Source: Tetrahymena thermophila SB210 (taxonomy: Eukaryota > Ciliophora > Oligohymenophorea > Hymenostomatida > Tetrahymenidae). Taken from it: DNA of 64,000 nt. This document shows, piece after piece, positions 28,131 through 40,378 of the stretch. The first letter of the stretch is position 1. Every line of letters begins with the position of its first letter. The notes below the pieces were generated by a model that ran no database searches, was not told the origin of the DNA, and was given only the letters and a program-made list of their open reading frames with translations. The stretch covers positions 1,255-65,254 of the forward strand of contig NW_002476350.1 in assembly GCF_000189635.1 (NCBI RefSeq), written 5' to 3'. Both the position numbers and the translations under genes were made by a program.

Positions 28131-30439
28131 ACATAATTATTAATTTTGAAAAGTAATTTGAATAGTAAGTTTAATGAAAATATTATTATTGTTGTGTAAA
28201 TAAATACATTCTAAAAATTGTATTTTTATTAATAGCCTTTATTTAGTCTATATTAATTAAAATAAGTTACCCACCAATTAATGTATGCTTTATATATTTA
28301 TTCAATTATATCAGAATATTTATTTTTATTCTATTTTATAGTCTTTAAGTAAAGAGCTCGAATTCAATTCAACGATTATTTTAAAATTTCCATTTATGAT
28401 ACTTATTACATTTTTATTACTATTATTCATTTACTTAATCTGAACAAAATATGAAAAACAAAAATTAATAAATTAAAATTTATGAAAAAATATTTAAATT
28501 TATCAAATAAATCAAACATATTAAATATATTTTAAGGTAAAGGTGTCTATCCTTCTTTAAAATGTAAAAAAATATGCATTCATGTATTCGAATATAAGAA
28601 TTTTTTAATTGATAAAGCTTAAAATTTTATTTTGATTTTATTTTAGCTTTTGTAAAACATTTTTTTTTTTGTAATTGAAATAAAAGAGGCTAGAATTTTT
28701 TGTCCATTACTTTCGATTTAAGCTTATTTGATTATAATTTAAAGTTATTTGGATATGTTTATTATTTGTTTACTTGTTAGTTTATTGTGTTAATTAATTA
28801 CATGTTTTTTTCAGTTTAAATGTATTTATTTATTATTTAAATAACAATATTTTGAATAAATATACAAGAAAATATCTTTATTTATTTATTTGTTTAATTT
28901 TACTATTTGATTAAGAAATACTTAATTATTTATGAATATTTTTGATTATTAACATAATTATTATTTAGCTTAAGTTCATTTATAAATATTTAACTCCAGA
29001 TTTTTTCTAATATTGTAGCATATTCTTAAAATTTGATATTATATTGAGTTTTTTTTAGAGAGATCAAATTTAAATGAGCAATTTTAAAATTATTATTTCT
29101 GAATATAAAGAAGAAAAGCTTGAATTACTAGATAAAAGCAGAGTTAAAGTTAATTAATAAATAAAGAAGGAATGATATCCTCCCTTAAAAAATTTGTTTA
29201 TAATGATTAAAACCTCACAAATTATAAGACTAAATCAATTTAAATAATATGTAGATTATTAAAAGCCTACTGTTTCTAATTTTTAATTTCAAAAACTCAT
29301 TAGAAATTATTTTTTTAGCTATTATTTCAATACAGATAATTTAAATTTTTGTTGAATTTATTTCAATAAATCTCCGTCTATAAAAGCATAAGTTATGAAA
29401 TTTTTAAAATCAGCCTAATTATTATTTAGAATGTCCTAAAAATCAAAAGCCATATATATTAATAATAGAAATTTACACAAAACTTAAAAAAAAAAGTCAA
29501 ATAAATATTGAATGTTTATTTTAAAGAAAACTAATACAAATAATTAAATTTAAAGAATATTATGATGCCCCAATTAAAAATTAGAGGCTAAAATTTGAAG
29601 ATTTTTATTTTTAAATTTATTTTTTCAAACTTATTTAAAAAAAGTAGGTAAAATAATCCCTTTACCAATAATTTTTCAGTAATCCAACAATAAATAAATC
29701 AAAAATATATTCTTTGTTTAATAATTTACAAACAATTTAAATATCTCATAAAAAATACGTATTTAAATATTATGATGCAATTTTTGATAATTATTTTTCA
29801 TCACTTTTATAGAATTCGATATATTTTAACCATTAAAATTGGTATATATTTCTTCAATATTCATGAGAATATTAAAATATTTAAGAATAATAAAAATTAG
29901 AATTTGCAAAGAGAATTGACAAAATAAATTCAATAATATAATTAACTTTAAAAATAATGCCAACTTCTTTAATATTTTGTCTTTTTAAATTGTATTTCAT
30001 TAAGGTAAAATTTCATATTTAATACAGAAACATTTTTATAGTTTTTGTCTTACAATATTTAAATTAAATTAAGTATATCAATGTTTCTTCTTTTTTTGTG
30101 AAATAGATTGTATTTTGTTAACTTTTTGTTAAATTCAAAAATTAATTGTTTGTAACCCAATACTTTATTTTTTGATGTAAACAAAAACCCTTAAAGAAAT
30201 CCACAAATTTATTTTTTGTAAAACTGATTTATTTTAATCAAACAACTTAAAAATAGACAAACAATAAATATACAAGTACTAACTAACTAACTAAATTTCC
30301 ATCAAGTAATCTAGAAAGGTTTCATGAATTAGTATGATAATTTTTTACACTTTTTATCGCCAAACAAAATATTTTAGATTTTTTGTATGTTAATTAGATG
30401 CTTGGAATATTAATTATTGTATCAACACTATTTAAAATG
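28131..30439. other. Spacer in copy B
   Basis: No gene seen; alignable with about 11930-14330. The flank motif ATGATGCAA lies near 29772. Confidence 0.5.
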
Positions 30440-30725
30440 TCAATATTTTTTTTTTACACAATTTTTAGCTTCAATAGGAAGGCGAAATTCAAAAACTTTA
30501 CCATATTTAGAATTCTAAATTAATCTATAAAGGTTAGTGCTTTTAAAGATATAAGATTAAGTAAATTATTTTGCTTGTTTACAAGCAATTTTTTGAGAAA
30601 TTCCTTATAATGCAATATCTATTAATAATTTGTTATTGGATAAAGTAAATAAGTATTATATTTTATAATAAATTACAATTTTATTAATATACTTCTTCTT
30701 TCACATTCTAAGTTACTTAAAACAA
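30440..30725 (-). pseudogene. Decayed short-protein relic (copy B)
   Basis: Same decayed core fragment as at about 14335-14610, with its own extra substitutions and deletions. No open frame remains. Limits are approximate. Confidence 0.6.
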
Positions 30726-31836
30726 AATAGAAAGAATCTTGTTGGTATGTTGATACAGAAATTTATTAATCATATAAACTAATCTAAACATTTTCCTGTC
30801 TATTTTTTATACTTAAATGAAAAGGATAATTAAATTCATATAAACAAGTATCGTCTGTCTAACATTGTTTATATTTAAATTTTTTTTAAAATCTTAGGAT
30901 TGCATAGTGATACTTATCTCACTATTAGATAAATGTATCAATTAAGTACACTTTAAGTATTTTTTAATAAAATTAATATATATACATCAATCACATATTT
31001 AAATATAGCTGTTCCATATTTTAAAATATTCGCAAAAAATTATTTATAAATAATAAAAAAATGGCTTCTTTAACATATAAAAAAATAAATCTACCATACA
31101 AGAATATCATATATATAAAGTAAAATACATATTTTTATTAAATTTTTAAATATTTAAAAGTAAAAATATAAATATCTTTTCTTAAGGATATGGTGAAAGA
31201 TAATAAAAGGGTTTTATTTGATAACTAATTATTTTAAACCTTAATAAAAAAACTGTGTAAGAGGAAATAATATATTCAAAAAATTTTAGAGTAACTATAA
31301 ATTAATTTAAACATATACTTTTTAATTAATAACTAACAAAATATATTAATATGTCATTAAAATATGTATTATTAATTTTTGTATCGCAAATTAATATATT
31401 GTTTTTACTTTCATAATTTTAGCCTTTAAAACCGAGAAGATTAGTGTACTGTTGTAGAATAAAATTAAATCTATCAAAAATAATAAAATATCTTAATAAG
31501 AGTTTAATTAAATATATTTGAAAAATTTATTGCTTAATTCAACAACAAAATATTTTTTGCCTTTTAGTATTATTATTGTTATAAGTTGAGTGGAATTTTG
31601 AGCTAATTATTTTTTTCTAGCAATAAATATCTCTTATCTATTGATCAGAGTTGTTCAAGTCTTTGTTTTTCTGGTGTGAATATAAAACTGAAGAAATTTA
31701 TTAACTCCTTTAATTTTCAATAAATAATAAGTATAATAGCTTCTAAAATAATCATACAAAAAATATATTACTAATAAGTATTTCTTAATTATTTCATATT
31801 TGATTTGAAAGTATATATTTAAGATTAGATTTTTAT
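30726..31836. other. Spacer in copy B
   Basis: No gene seen. Alignable with about 14611-15796; the (AT)15 tract of copy A is absent here. Confidence 0.5.
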
Positions 31837-32332
31837 TCATTATTTCTTATTAAATACTGTCTTTTTACCTTTTTTATATGCTATTAAATGATTTGAATAA
31901 TCAGTATCGCAGCAACATAATTTTAAAAAATTGATATAAATCTAATGATCTTCTTTTTATTTAACTTTACTCTTTTTCAGCCAAGACTCTGCTTCAAAAG
32001 TAAGAAAAAATTCAAAGGCTTTTCCATATCTAGGATGCTAAATTAGTTTATGAAGGTAACTGTTATTAAAATTGTAAGATTTAATAAAATTTTTAGCTTG
32101 TTTACGAGCATTATTTTGAGAAGATCCTTTAAATACAAATTCTATTAGTAAATCATTATTTTTGTCAAGAAGATAGGCAAAAAAGGCTTTAATGACATTT
32201 TTACAAATATTATTTTTGGAAATATCTTCAAATTTTGATAGTAAATTATTATTTTATAAATATTCTTCGTCTTAAAATTCAGACTTATTGAAATGAGATG
32301 AATCTGACTCATATTGTGATTTTAAATCAGAA
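31837..32332 (-). pseudogene. 5'-truncated short-protein gene
   Basis: Duplicate of member 4 (15797-16429). From the ISDLKSQYESDSS region to TGA at 31837-31839 the frame is fully open and very similar to member 4, keeping ICKNVIKAFFAYLLD, HPRYGKAFEFFLTFEAE and FLKLCCCDTDYSN. At 32330 the homology stops abruptly and jumps to sequence equivalent to 19281 in copy A. The first 46 or so codons, including the ATG and the whole 5' flank, are gone. No in-frame Met remains in the retained part, and an in-frame TGA lies shortly upstream of the junction. The clean body implies a recent loss. Expression would need a new upstream exon or start, for which I see no evidence. Confidence 0.8.
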
Positions 32333-35300
32333 ATAAATTTCTTTCTCTTTAAAAGTCATCAGCAATTTATAGCATTTTTTAAATGAAAAAATGTCATTTT
32401 AAACTTCTCATTTGTTTAAAAACGATTTTTCCTTATTTATAATTAATTTAAATTAAAAAGATAAAATAAATATTTCATTCAAAAAATATTTTTTATTTTT
32501 ATATTATCGAAACTTACATAAAAATATTTCAACTTCCTCAAAAAATATAAAAATAAATAAATGTATGAATTAATTAAAGATAAAAATCAAACAGAAACTA
32601 ATATTTTTTCCTTTTGTAATAAATCTTTCAATAGATAAGGGGATAATTTAGTTTTTTAAAGAATCAAATGAGTTTAATTAACACTTACTTTTTCTTTTGT
32701 AAGCGTTTTCTAAAAATATGTAATATTATTTAAAGATTACATAGATCGTCCAAAATAATTGATTTAAAAAAATTTACCAAGTTTCATAATTTATTTTAAG
32801 AATAAAGGGTTTCGCATTTCTTATCTATTAGGACTAATAGTCAAAATAAAAGTGGGATAATGTCTTTTTCCTTTTTATTGAAATATTAGTGAAGTTCTAA
32901 TTTATTAGCTTAACAAGTGTATCCCCACTAAATTTTTAATTATTTAGCTATCAAAATATTTAAGCAATAATCAATTATTATATTATTTTTTTTAAAATCC
33001 AAGTTAATAACTTAAATAAATTATAGATAAACTAAAAAATTTTTTTCTTGTTTATATTTTTAAGGTATTAAATAAAATTAATAATTAACACATTTTTACA
33101 TCATTAAAAAATGGAGTCCGTCCTTAATACCATCAAGCATTAACAAATATTTGTCTTTCTCATATAAATATTAATTATAAAAGTAAATTTATGATATTTG
33201 ATGTTGATTTATGATTTATGGAAAATAATTAATACTAGATCTTAATCAGAAAATAAATACATTTTTTTTGTATTATAAAGTAAATAATAAAAGCAAATTC
33301 AGTTTAAAGATACTAAAAAAATAGACTTAATATTTTCATATAAATAAAATTAATTTATGCTCTTACAATTTACAGTATGTCTGTTATGGAATTTAATAGA
33401 GCGATTTAAAACTCTTATTTAAAATGATCTGTTTTTTAGTCCATTTTTAAAATTTTTTAATGAAATAAGGTTTTTATCCTTAAAACAGAGAAATGAAATA
33501 ATAACTCTAAGAGTTTTGATAGTTTTTCTATTTAATTGAAATTCAAAAAACTAATAAAGAAAAACTCATAGTAATTAAATCTTTTTTATCCACAAGTTAG
33601 TTTGTTAAGTAGTTTCGTTATAACAATTATTTTTTAAAAATATTTTTTAAATGTGTGCTATGCTCTTATCTATAAACAAGTAATTTTAGTACATCACTGT
33701 TTAAAATTCCACCATGCTTACAAAATTAAAATTTTAATAAGTCGTTCGTATTCAGTATTTTGAAGTGGTAATAGAGGGTAAATAAGATATAATTATTTTT
33801 TTTATAGTACTTTTTTCTTATTTTTTATTAAAGCATAAATAAATAACTTACTTTGCTTCAAATATGATAAAAAGAATAAAAATAATTTTTAAACATAAAT
33901 TAATTTTTGGAAATAACTTAAAGTTGTAAAATATATTTAAAATATTGAATTTAAAAATGTGTATTTAAATGAATTGTTGTAAATACTTATTTTATTAATT
34001 CTAAATAGAGTAATGAAAATAAAAAACCTTAATTATCTAAAAAATTCAAATAATTAAATCAATTAACAAAATAATATTGAATATTATTATCAAAATAGAA
34101 TCACAATGAGTATTATGCAGAAGAAAATAAGTGCTTAAATTACAATTAATTAAGAAACTAATAAAAAGTAAATAACATCATAAAGCTAATATTTTTGAAC
34201 TAGCGAAAGACTATTACTATTATTAAGATTGTTTTTAAAGCTATGTAAAATTAATAAGTCCATTTTCGTTATATAGCCATACATATTAGTAATGTAAAAA
34301 AAAAAAAAATTTCTTATTTTTTTTAGTTATTAAGTTTCATTAGATTTTTCTGATTAATCTAAAAATAAAGTATATTAGGCTAATTTTTTTGTATTTTTAA
34401 ATAATTATATTGAATAAACTCTTTTACTTATTTACTTTTAAAAAGAAGCAGTTTTCATAAAATATTTTTGTGAAAACAAAAAGGATTTAATCATAAGCTA
34501 AATATCAGATAGTAGTCATTTAAGATAAAATTTTTATATTCTTTAAGTTTCTATTCTATATTTAACTACTGAAAAGTATTTGGTTCTTTAGCGAGTTCAG
34601 AGTAATTTTATTATGAAAAAATAAACTCTATCAATCAATATATATATATATTATCACAAAATTTTTAAATATAAAGCAAGAAAATATTAATTTGTCATTG
34701 AAATAGGCATTTTTAAGCTCTGTGATGCAATTAATGAAAATTTTAAAAACACTTTTTTTAAAAACTTCTTCACCAATTAAATTTGCAAAGTTATTGCATT
34801 TTTTGAGAATAAACACATGGTCTATCTTAAAATGAGACCTAATAAATAATAACCAAAAAACTAAATATAAAAAATATTCTTATTGATTTCATACATAAGA
34901 ACCCAAAATATTATGATTTATAGAATTTTAGAATTACTTGAATTCTATCTATTGTTAACTTATTATTTTAAAATTTGTATTAAAATCATTTAAATTTTAT
35001 TTCTGTAACCTAATTTTTACTTCTTATGTTTGCTTGACCATTTCAAATATACTTTTGATTTTAGTTATTCTATCAGTAAAACACTAATAATATATCAATT
35101 TAATTGAATGCAAAAATTTAATAAAAGCAAGCAAGTCTATATTTATTAGTTATATTTAATTACTGTCAATAGAAAATTAGAATTAAAGGAAATAACTAAC
35201 ATCACACAAATTTATATTTTTCGAGGTTGATTCTATACTTTGAATAATATAAAGTTAACAATAAATAATAAGATATAAATTTAAATTTAGACAGTCTTAC

Positions 35301-35397
35301 TTTTATTTAATAATAATAAAGCATTTTGATGTAGTTATTTGAAAATATTTTAGTTTTTTATCTAAATTAATAATATTCATAAAATCTTTGATCTCAC
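32333..35397. other. Spacer in copy B
   Basis: No gene seen; alignable with about 19283-22404. The flank motif TGTGATGCAATT is near 34720, at the same place relative to its gene as in copy A. Confidence 0.5.
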
Positions 35398-36039
35398 TCA
35401 ACTACTATAGAAATCTTTTTTGCTTTTTTTATATGAAACTAAATAATTTGAATAGTTATTCTTACAGCAACATAATTTTAAAAAGTTAATATAGATAAGA
35501 TGATCTTCTTTTTGTTATACTTTGCTGTTTTTTAACCAACTTTGAGCTTCGAAAGTAAGATAAAATTCTAAGGCTTTTCCATACTTAGGATGATGTATTA
35601 ATTTTTGAAGGTCTTTGTTATTATGATTGAAGGATTAAGAAAAATTTTTAGCTAGTTTCCGAGCATTGCTTTGAGAAGCTCCTTTCATTATAAAATCTGT
35701 TAGTAAATCATTTATCTTGTCTAGAAGATATGCAAAAAAAGCTTTTGTTATGTTCTTGCATATATTATTTTTAGAAATCTATTCAAATTTCTCTAATAAT
35801 CTATTATTTTATATGTGTTCTTCTTCTTCTTATAATGATTAGTTAAAGAGAAAGGACATATAATCATTTTGTGATTATGATAACAGGTTTTGTTGGTAAT
35901 ATTAATTATTATCTAAATTTTCGAGCTATTTTTAGCTTTCATCATCATTCAAATTACACTTTAAAACATATTTATCTTTGTAAGTTATCTATGTGAGATC
36001 CTTAATGAAGCAGTCTCTTTTAAAATCTTTGAATGACAT
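35398..36039 (-). CDS. Short-protein array family, member 7 (213 aa)
   Basis: Function unknown. ATG at 36039, TGA at 35398-35400, 214 codons, no intron. It is the duplicate of member 5 and shares its start (MSFKDFKRD), its acidic run (QEEEEH) and its core (SKNNICKNITKAFFAYLLD, HHPKYGKALEFYLTFEAQ, INFLKLCCCKNNYSN). It is two codons shorter through small in-frame changes in the N-terminal half. It is the last member on the right; beyond about 36350 the sequence no longer resembles the array. Confidence 0.78.
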
Positions 36040-37015
36040 TTATTAAGTTTATTAAATTTCAATATGATAAGGTGAAAAAGTAAATACTTATTAGGTAGTT
36101 TTTTGATAAAAGTAATAATTGGTGAGTATTTGTTAATTTTATTGACAATTAATTAATTACAACTTATGCAAGATAAATTATGCTATTTCATACTTTTTAG
36201 TGAGAGGAAAATGTTTAGAGTTAAATATTTAAAGGTAATTAATCTGTATTATTTTCAATAAAAATAATTTAACTTTAATATAAAATCCAAATAAAAAATA
36301 TAAGATAGATCCCTTCTTTAGTATTTAATAGCATTATTTTAAGCGTTTTTAAAAACAATATATTTATCTATTACCATATTAATATTTTATTTTCTCACAT
36401 AGTATCATCAATAAATGAGATTCTGAAGTATCCATTAAACATTTTTCTATATCAATTAAGCTTTCAGTAAATCTGTGGTAAGATGAAAAATTTTAAGCTT
36501 TCACTAGTGTAAGTGAAATTAAACTAAGATTTTTTTCACCAATTTAAAGAAATAGTAAATTTTATTTATAAATTTGAATAAGATCATTTGTTTATTATAA
36601 CAATAAGGTTTATTCATGCTTTTTAATCTTAAATTTTGATAATAGAATCATCTTAATAATAAAAAAGAATTTTTTACTCAAAAAAAAAAAATAAAAGACC
36701 TAATCAATAGGAATCAATTAATCTAAAAAAAAAACTTTTATACTTAACTTTATTACTTGATTGATATACTTGTAAAGAGTAATTTAATAAATATTTTTTA
36801 ATAATGTTAATACTTAAACATGAATTTCAATCTTATTTAAATAATATTGATTAAATAATATCTACTCAATTCATCTAAAAATAAATTGTGTAAAATTTAG
36901 TATGATAAAGGGATCCATACCTAGCTTTAAAAGCCGTCTTCTATGGTCTATAAAAAAAATATATATTTGATTTTTTTAAATTCAAAAGCTTTTTAGAGTA
37001 TATTTTCATGGAATA
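36040..37015. other. Intergenic; right end of the array
   Basis: Array homology ends near 36350. The rest is AT-rich with no recognised feature. Confidence 0.5.
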
Positions 37016-37310
37016 TAAATATAAATTAACAGAAATGATAAATTAAATTTTTCATTTTTTTAACTTACATTAAAAAGTTATTTGAAAATTTAAATAAAAT
37101 TACAAATATCTGATAAATTTTATTTTAGTATTAGTTAATTAAATTCTCTTATGTTTACTAATTTATCTATAGGTGTATTTGATGATTTTTGTTTCAAATC
37201 ACCTTTGAGATCTTCCATTAATAAATAATCAAAATATTTCTTTGGGGAAAAACACAAAGCACAGCACAAGGATATTAAAAAGAAGATAAAATTTTTTTCT
37301 TTATTTAATA
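37016..37310 (-). CDS. Possible unassigned exon with a hydrophobic start
   Basis: A minus-strand ciliate-code frame is open from about 37310 to TGA at 37016-37018. It begins with a hydrophobic, cysteine-containing stretch (FIFFLISLCCALCFSP) followed by polar sequence (EDLKGDLKQKSSNTPIDK). The stretch 37190-37280 is noticeably GC-richer than its surroundings, as coding DNA is here. No ATG starts the frame, although an acceptor-like AATAAAG precedes it, so if real it would be a later exon of a small secreted or membrane protein. Because only TGA stops translation, chance frames of this length are common. Weak call. Confidence 0.25.
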
Positions 37311-37734
37311 AGAATTAAACAAAAAATGTAATCAATAAATATTGATGTAAATTTTATATGGTAAAATTAAAATAAATTTATAATTATTTTTTAAATAGAT
37401 TCTATCAACGCATAAAATTAAAGCTATGCTTTTCAAATATTTTGTAAATGAGTTAGATACTTTTTAATTATTTCATTATTTTCAATTATGATTAGAAAAT
37501 ATATCAAACTATAATTCAATTAATTTATTTATTGCTAAGATTAAGAATAATAAAATATTGCTTTCATGATTATACTTTTAGAAAAATGAAAAATTTTCTA
37601 AACAAGAAGCTAAAAGGTAGCATTCTTATTGGTTGTAGTTTTTTCAAAGTAAAGGTTTGAATTACTTTTTATTTATTAAGATTTAAAGTAGAGGTTTTAG
37701 TTATTATTTGATAATCATCTTAACTTTATCATTT

Positions 37735-39525
37735 TCAAGATGATTATTTAAATTTCTAAATATTATTTTTTATCCATTATTCATTTGTAGTTGGATTAAT
37801 TTAAGTTATCCAACAATAATGATTTGTCAAAGAAGTTTAGCTTGAGTCTTATTAATCTGCTAATTTATATAATTCTAATATGCCATCCACTTGCCATTCT
37901 GTTAAAAATTATAAAAGCTCTTTTTTTGTATCTTCGTATTTTGTTTACATGTATTTGATAGTCCTACCTAGGGCTACACTAAATGATTTGCTTATTTCTT
38001 CTTAAGATTGTAAATCGCTAATAATTTTGTACTCTTTTTTAATGTGCTTTTAGTGGTCTATGAGAATTTAAGAAGCAGCGCTTGATGCATCTTCAACTGT
38101 GACTGTAGCATATTTTTTCTTATTACCTAATAGCCCTTAAAACATACTTTATGACACTATTGATTATGTGTGATTTAAAAAAATATCTGTAAACAATGGC
38201 AATCTTAAAATTCCATAGTTTATGCCACTACTTTTTAACTCTTTTTCTATTTGAATGAACTAACCTCCAAATATGGTCTCTGGGTGATTAACAGATGGAA
38301 CAGAAGCTAATAAAATATATTCAACTTTAGCTTTTTTTGCTGCCTATATAGCATTATTAGCCAAATGAGAGCAGTTAACATGTTCAGGAGTTGCAATAAA
38401 TAAAATATTATAATCTTTTAGGATTTGTGACAATTCTAGTTAATCTTAAGCCATATCAGCCTTAATAATGCTTGCGCCTAAATCTTATAAATCTTTTATT
38501 TTTTCAGGGTTACTTGAACCTGCAGTGACATTGGCTTTTTTAGACAAAAGGCTTTTTACTGTCGCTTAGCCAATCTTTCCACTTGCTTCTAATACTAGAA
38601 TAGATTATTTTACTTGCTGAACAATAAAATGATCTATATTCGTTTTTATCCATTGATTAGTTGTTGTAGGAGTAGAAAAAGTGATCTTTTTATAAACTTA
38701 GGTCCAAGTAGATAATTTGATATCTTTGTTATTAATTATAGAAAAATATTCTAGAACTCTTTCAGCTTCTATATTTGTTAAACCTCTATCTATTATTTAT
38801 TATTTTATTTCTTACTATCCTATTTGTTAGTATTTAACATTCTTTTTTAAATTATATGAAAGTTCTTAAGCTAATTCATTATAGCTTTTTTTATCACTTG
38901 CTATTTTTATTGTTTTATTTATAAAATTAGAGTAATTACTCAATACTGAAGCAGCTGCTTAGGCAGCATCTTTAACTGTGATAATATTGAATTGTATATT
39001 ATCATCAATTGGACCATAAAGTGTTGCATCGTTTTTTATTGAATCATAGTTGGATAAAATATCTTCTATAAAAATTGGAAGCTTCATAAAACCATATGAA
39101 ATATTTGTTGCTTTGATTTATTCTTCAATTTATTGAAATTAGTTAGCAAAAGAAGTATTTTAACTTAAATTTAAAGAAGAAGAAATTAATAGATAGCTAA
39201 CTCCAGAACTCTAAACAGCTTTGGCTATTCTTTATATGAAGTTAAGAGAACTTACATGTTAAGGTATTGCTAAGAAGACTGCTTCAAACTTTTTCATTTA
39301 TTCAATAAGTATGTCTTCTTCACTAGTTAAATCTACTTAGGTCACTTTGATTCTATTTTTAATATATTCATGAGATATTTTAGAATTCAAGTCAGAAATT
39401 CCAGCAGTTACCTAAATATTTAACTTTTTAAGTTCATATACAGTTGCTTGACCAAATTGTTCAGATGCTCCTAGCACTAATACATTTCTTAAAAAATTCC
39501 TAATTTTTGTAGATCCACAGCCCAT
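37735..39525 (-). CDS. Double NmrA-like Rossmann protein, degenerate binding motifs (596 aa)
   Basis: NmrA-like NAD(P)-binding proteins are atypical short-chain dehydrogenase relatives that often act as redox sensors or reductases. ATG at 39525, TGA at 37735-37737, 597 codons, no intron. It starts MGCGST, a likely N-myristoylation (Gly2) plus palmitoylation (Cys3) signal that would anchor it to membranes. Two homologous domains follow: domain 1 from residue 14 (VLVLGASEQFG) and domain 2 from about 310 (ILVLEASGKIG). The family pattern GxxGxxG is broken in both: the middle Gly is Glu in domain 1 and the first Gly is Glu in domain 2. Other family stretches survive (SYGFMKLPIF, NYGILRLPLF, WQVDGILELYKLAD). 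It is tandem with the intact paralogue at 40379. Cofactor binding may be weakened or lost. Confidence 0.85.
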
Positions 39526-40378
39526 TTTCTCACTTACTTTTTCAATTTTGTTATTGTTTTTAGGTTAATTGAATTATATTCAATAAGCTATTTTAATTCT
39601 GACATCTTTTAATTTAAAGCTTTTTTATTTTTTAGTTACTTTGTAAGTATAAGTAAATAGAAAATTAATAGAAGTTTAATAGAATGATTTAATAAAAAAT
39701 ATCCTATTTTTACATTTAATTTTACAAAATATATAATTTTTAGCTTAATAAAATATGTAAATTATCTAAAAATGTGGAAATAGACAAAACACTACAAATC
39801 TATTCGTTTGAAACGAAAGGATAATAAGTATACATAATAACTATGAGGGAGCAAGAATGATATTTAAATCATAAAAGTTGAAAAATAATAAGCCTTCATT
39901 CTTATTGAATAATTTTTAAAAGGATAAACATTAAAAATATAAATAATTTAAAAGTAATATCATGTTTATTTTGATATTACTGACAAATATTTTAGGAAAA
40001 ATTAAAGAAAAAAATAAAAAATGTAATTTAATAATTTAAAATAGCAAATAAAGTAATTGTTTTAATAATTTCAATAAAGAAATCTGTAAATTAAATCTTT
40101 CTATTATTATGATTAGAACAGTTTTAGAACAAATTAAAATTTAATTTAAAATTTACATTACTTATTTTTGTTTAAAATTCTTCTAGAATATTTTAATAAG
40201 TGTAAAGTAGAGATTAAAAAAAGAGTTTACAATTTTATTAAAGGATAAATGAAAGTAAACTAAATTAATAAATTTAATAAAATTAAAACAATTTTTAAAA
40301 ATATTAACATTTAAAAAATCTTAAAAAACATAGAATAGCATGATATTTAAATAAGCTAATAAATATTATTATTATATA
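39526..40378. other. Intergenic between NmrA-like paralogues
   Basis: About 850 bp, AT-rich, no coding signal. It must hold the promoter of the downstream gene and the 3' end of the upstream one; no motif stands out. Confidence 0.6.

Larger units (their letters stand above)
23570..36350. repeat. Large direct duplication, copy B
   Basis: Counterpart of about 8200-23350, same orientation, lying directly next to it. Compared with copy A it lacks a 2,990-bp stretch (junction at 32330/32331) and has gained a 332-bp local tandem duplication (27475-28130). It carries two intact short-protein genes and one 5'-truncated gene, against three intact genes in copy A, plus one shared relic. Homology fades near 36350. 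Confidence 0.8.

Noticed and set aside
1-36350. Transposon explanation for the repeated left region
   Set aside because: No transposase, reverse transcriptase, terminal inverted repeats or target duplications were recognised; the repeats are gene-plus-flank blocks in one orientation.
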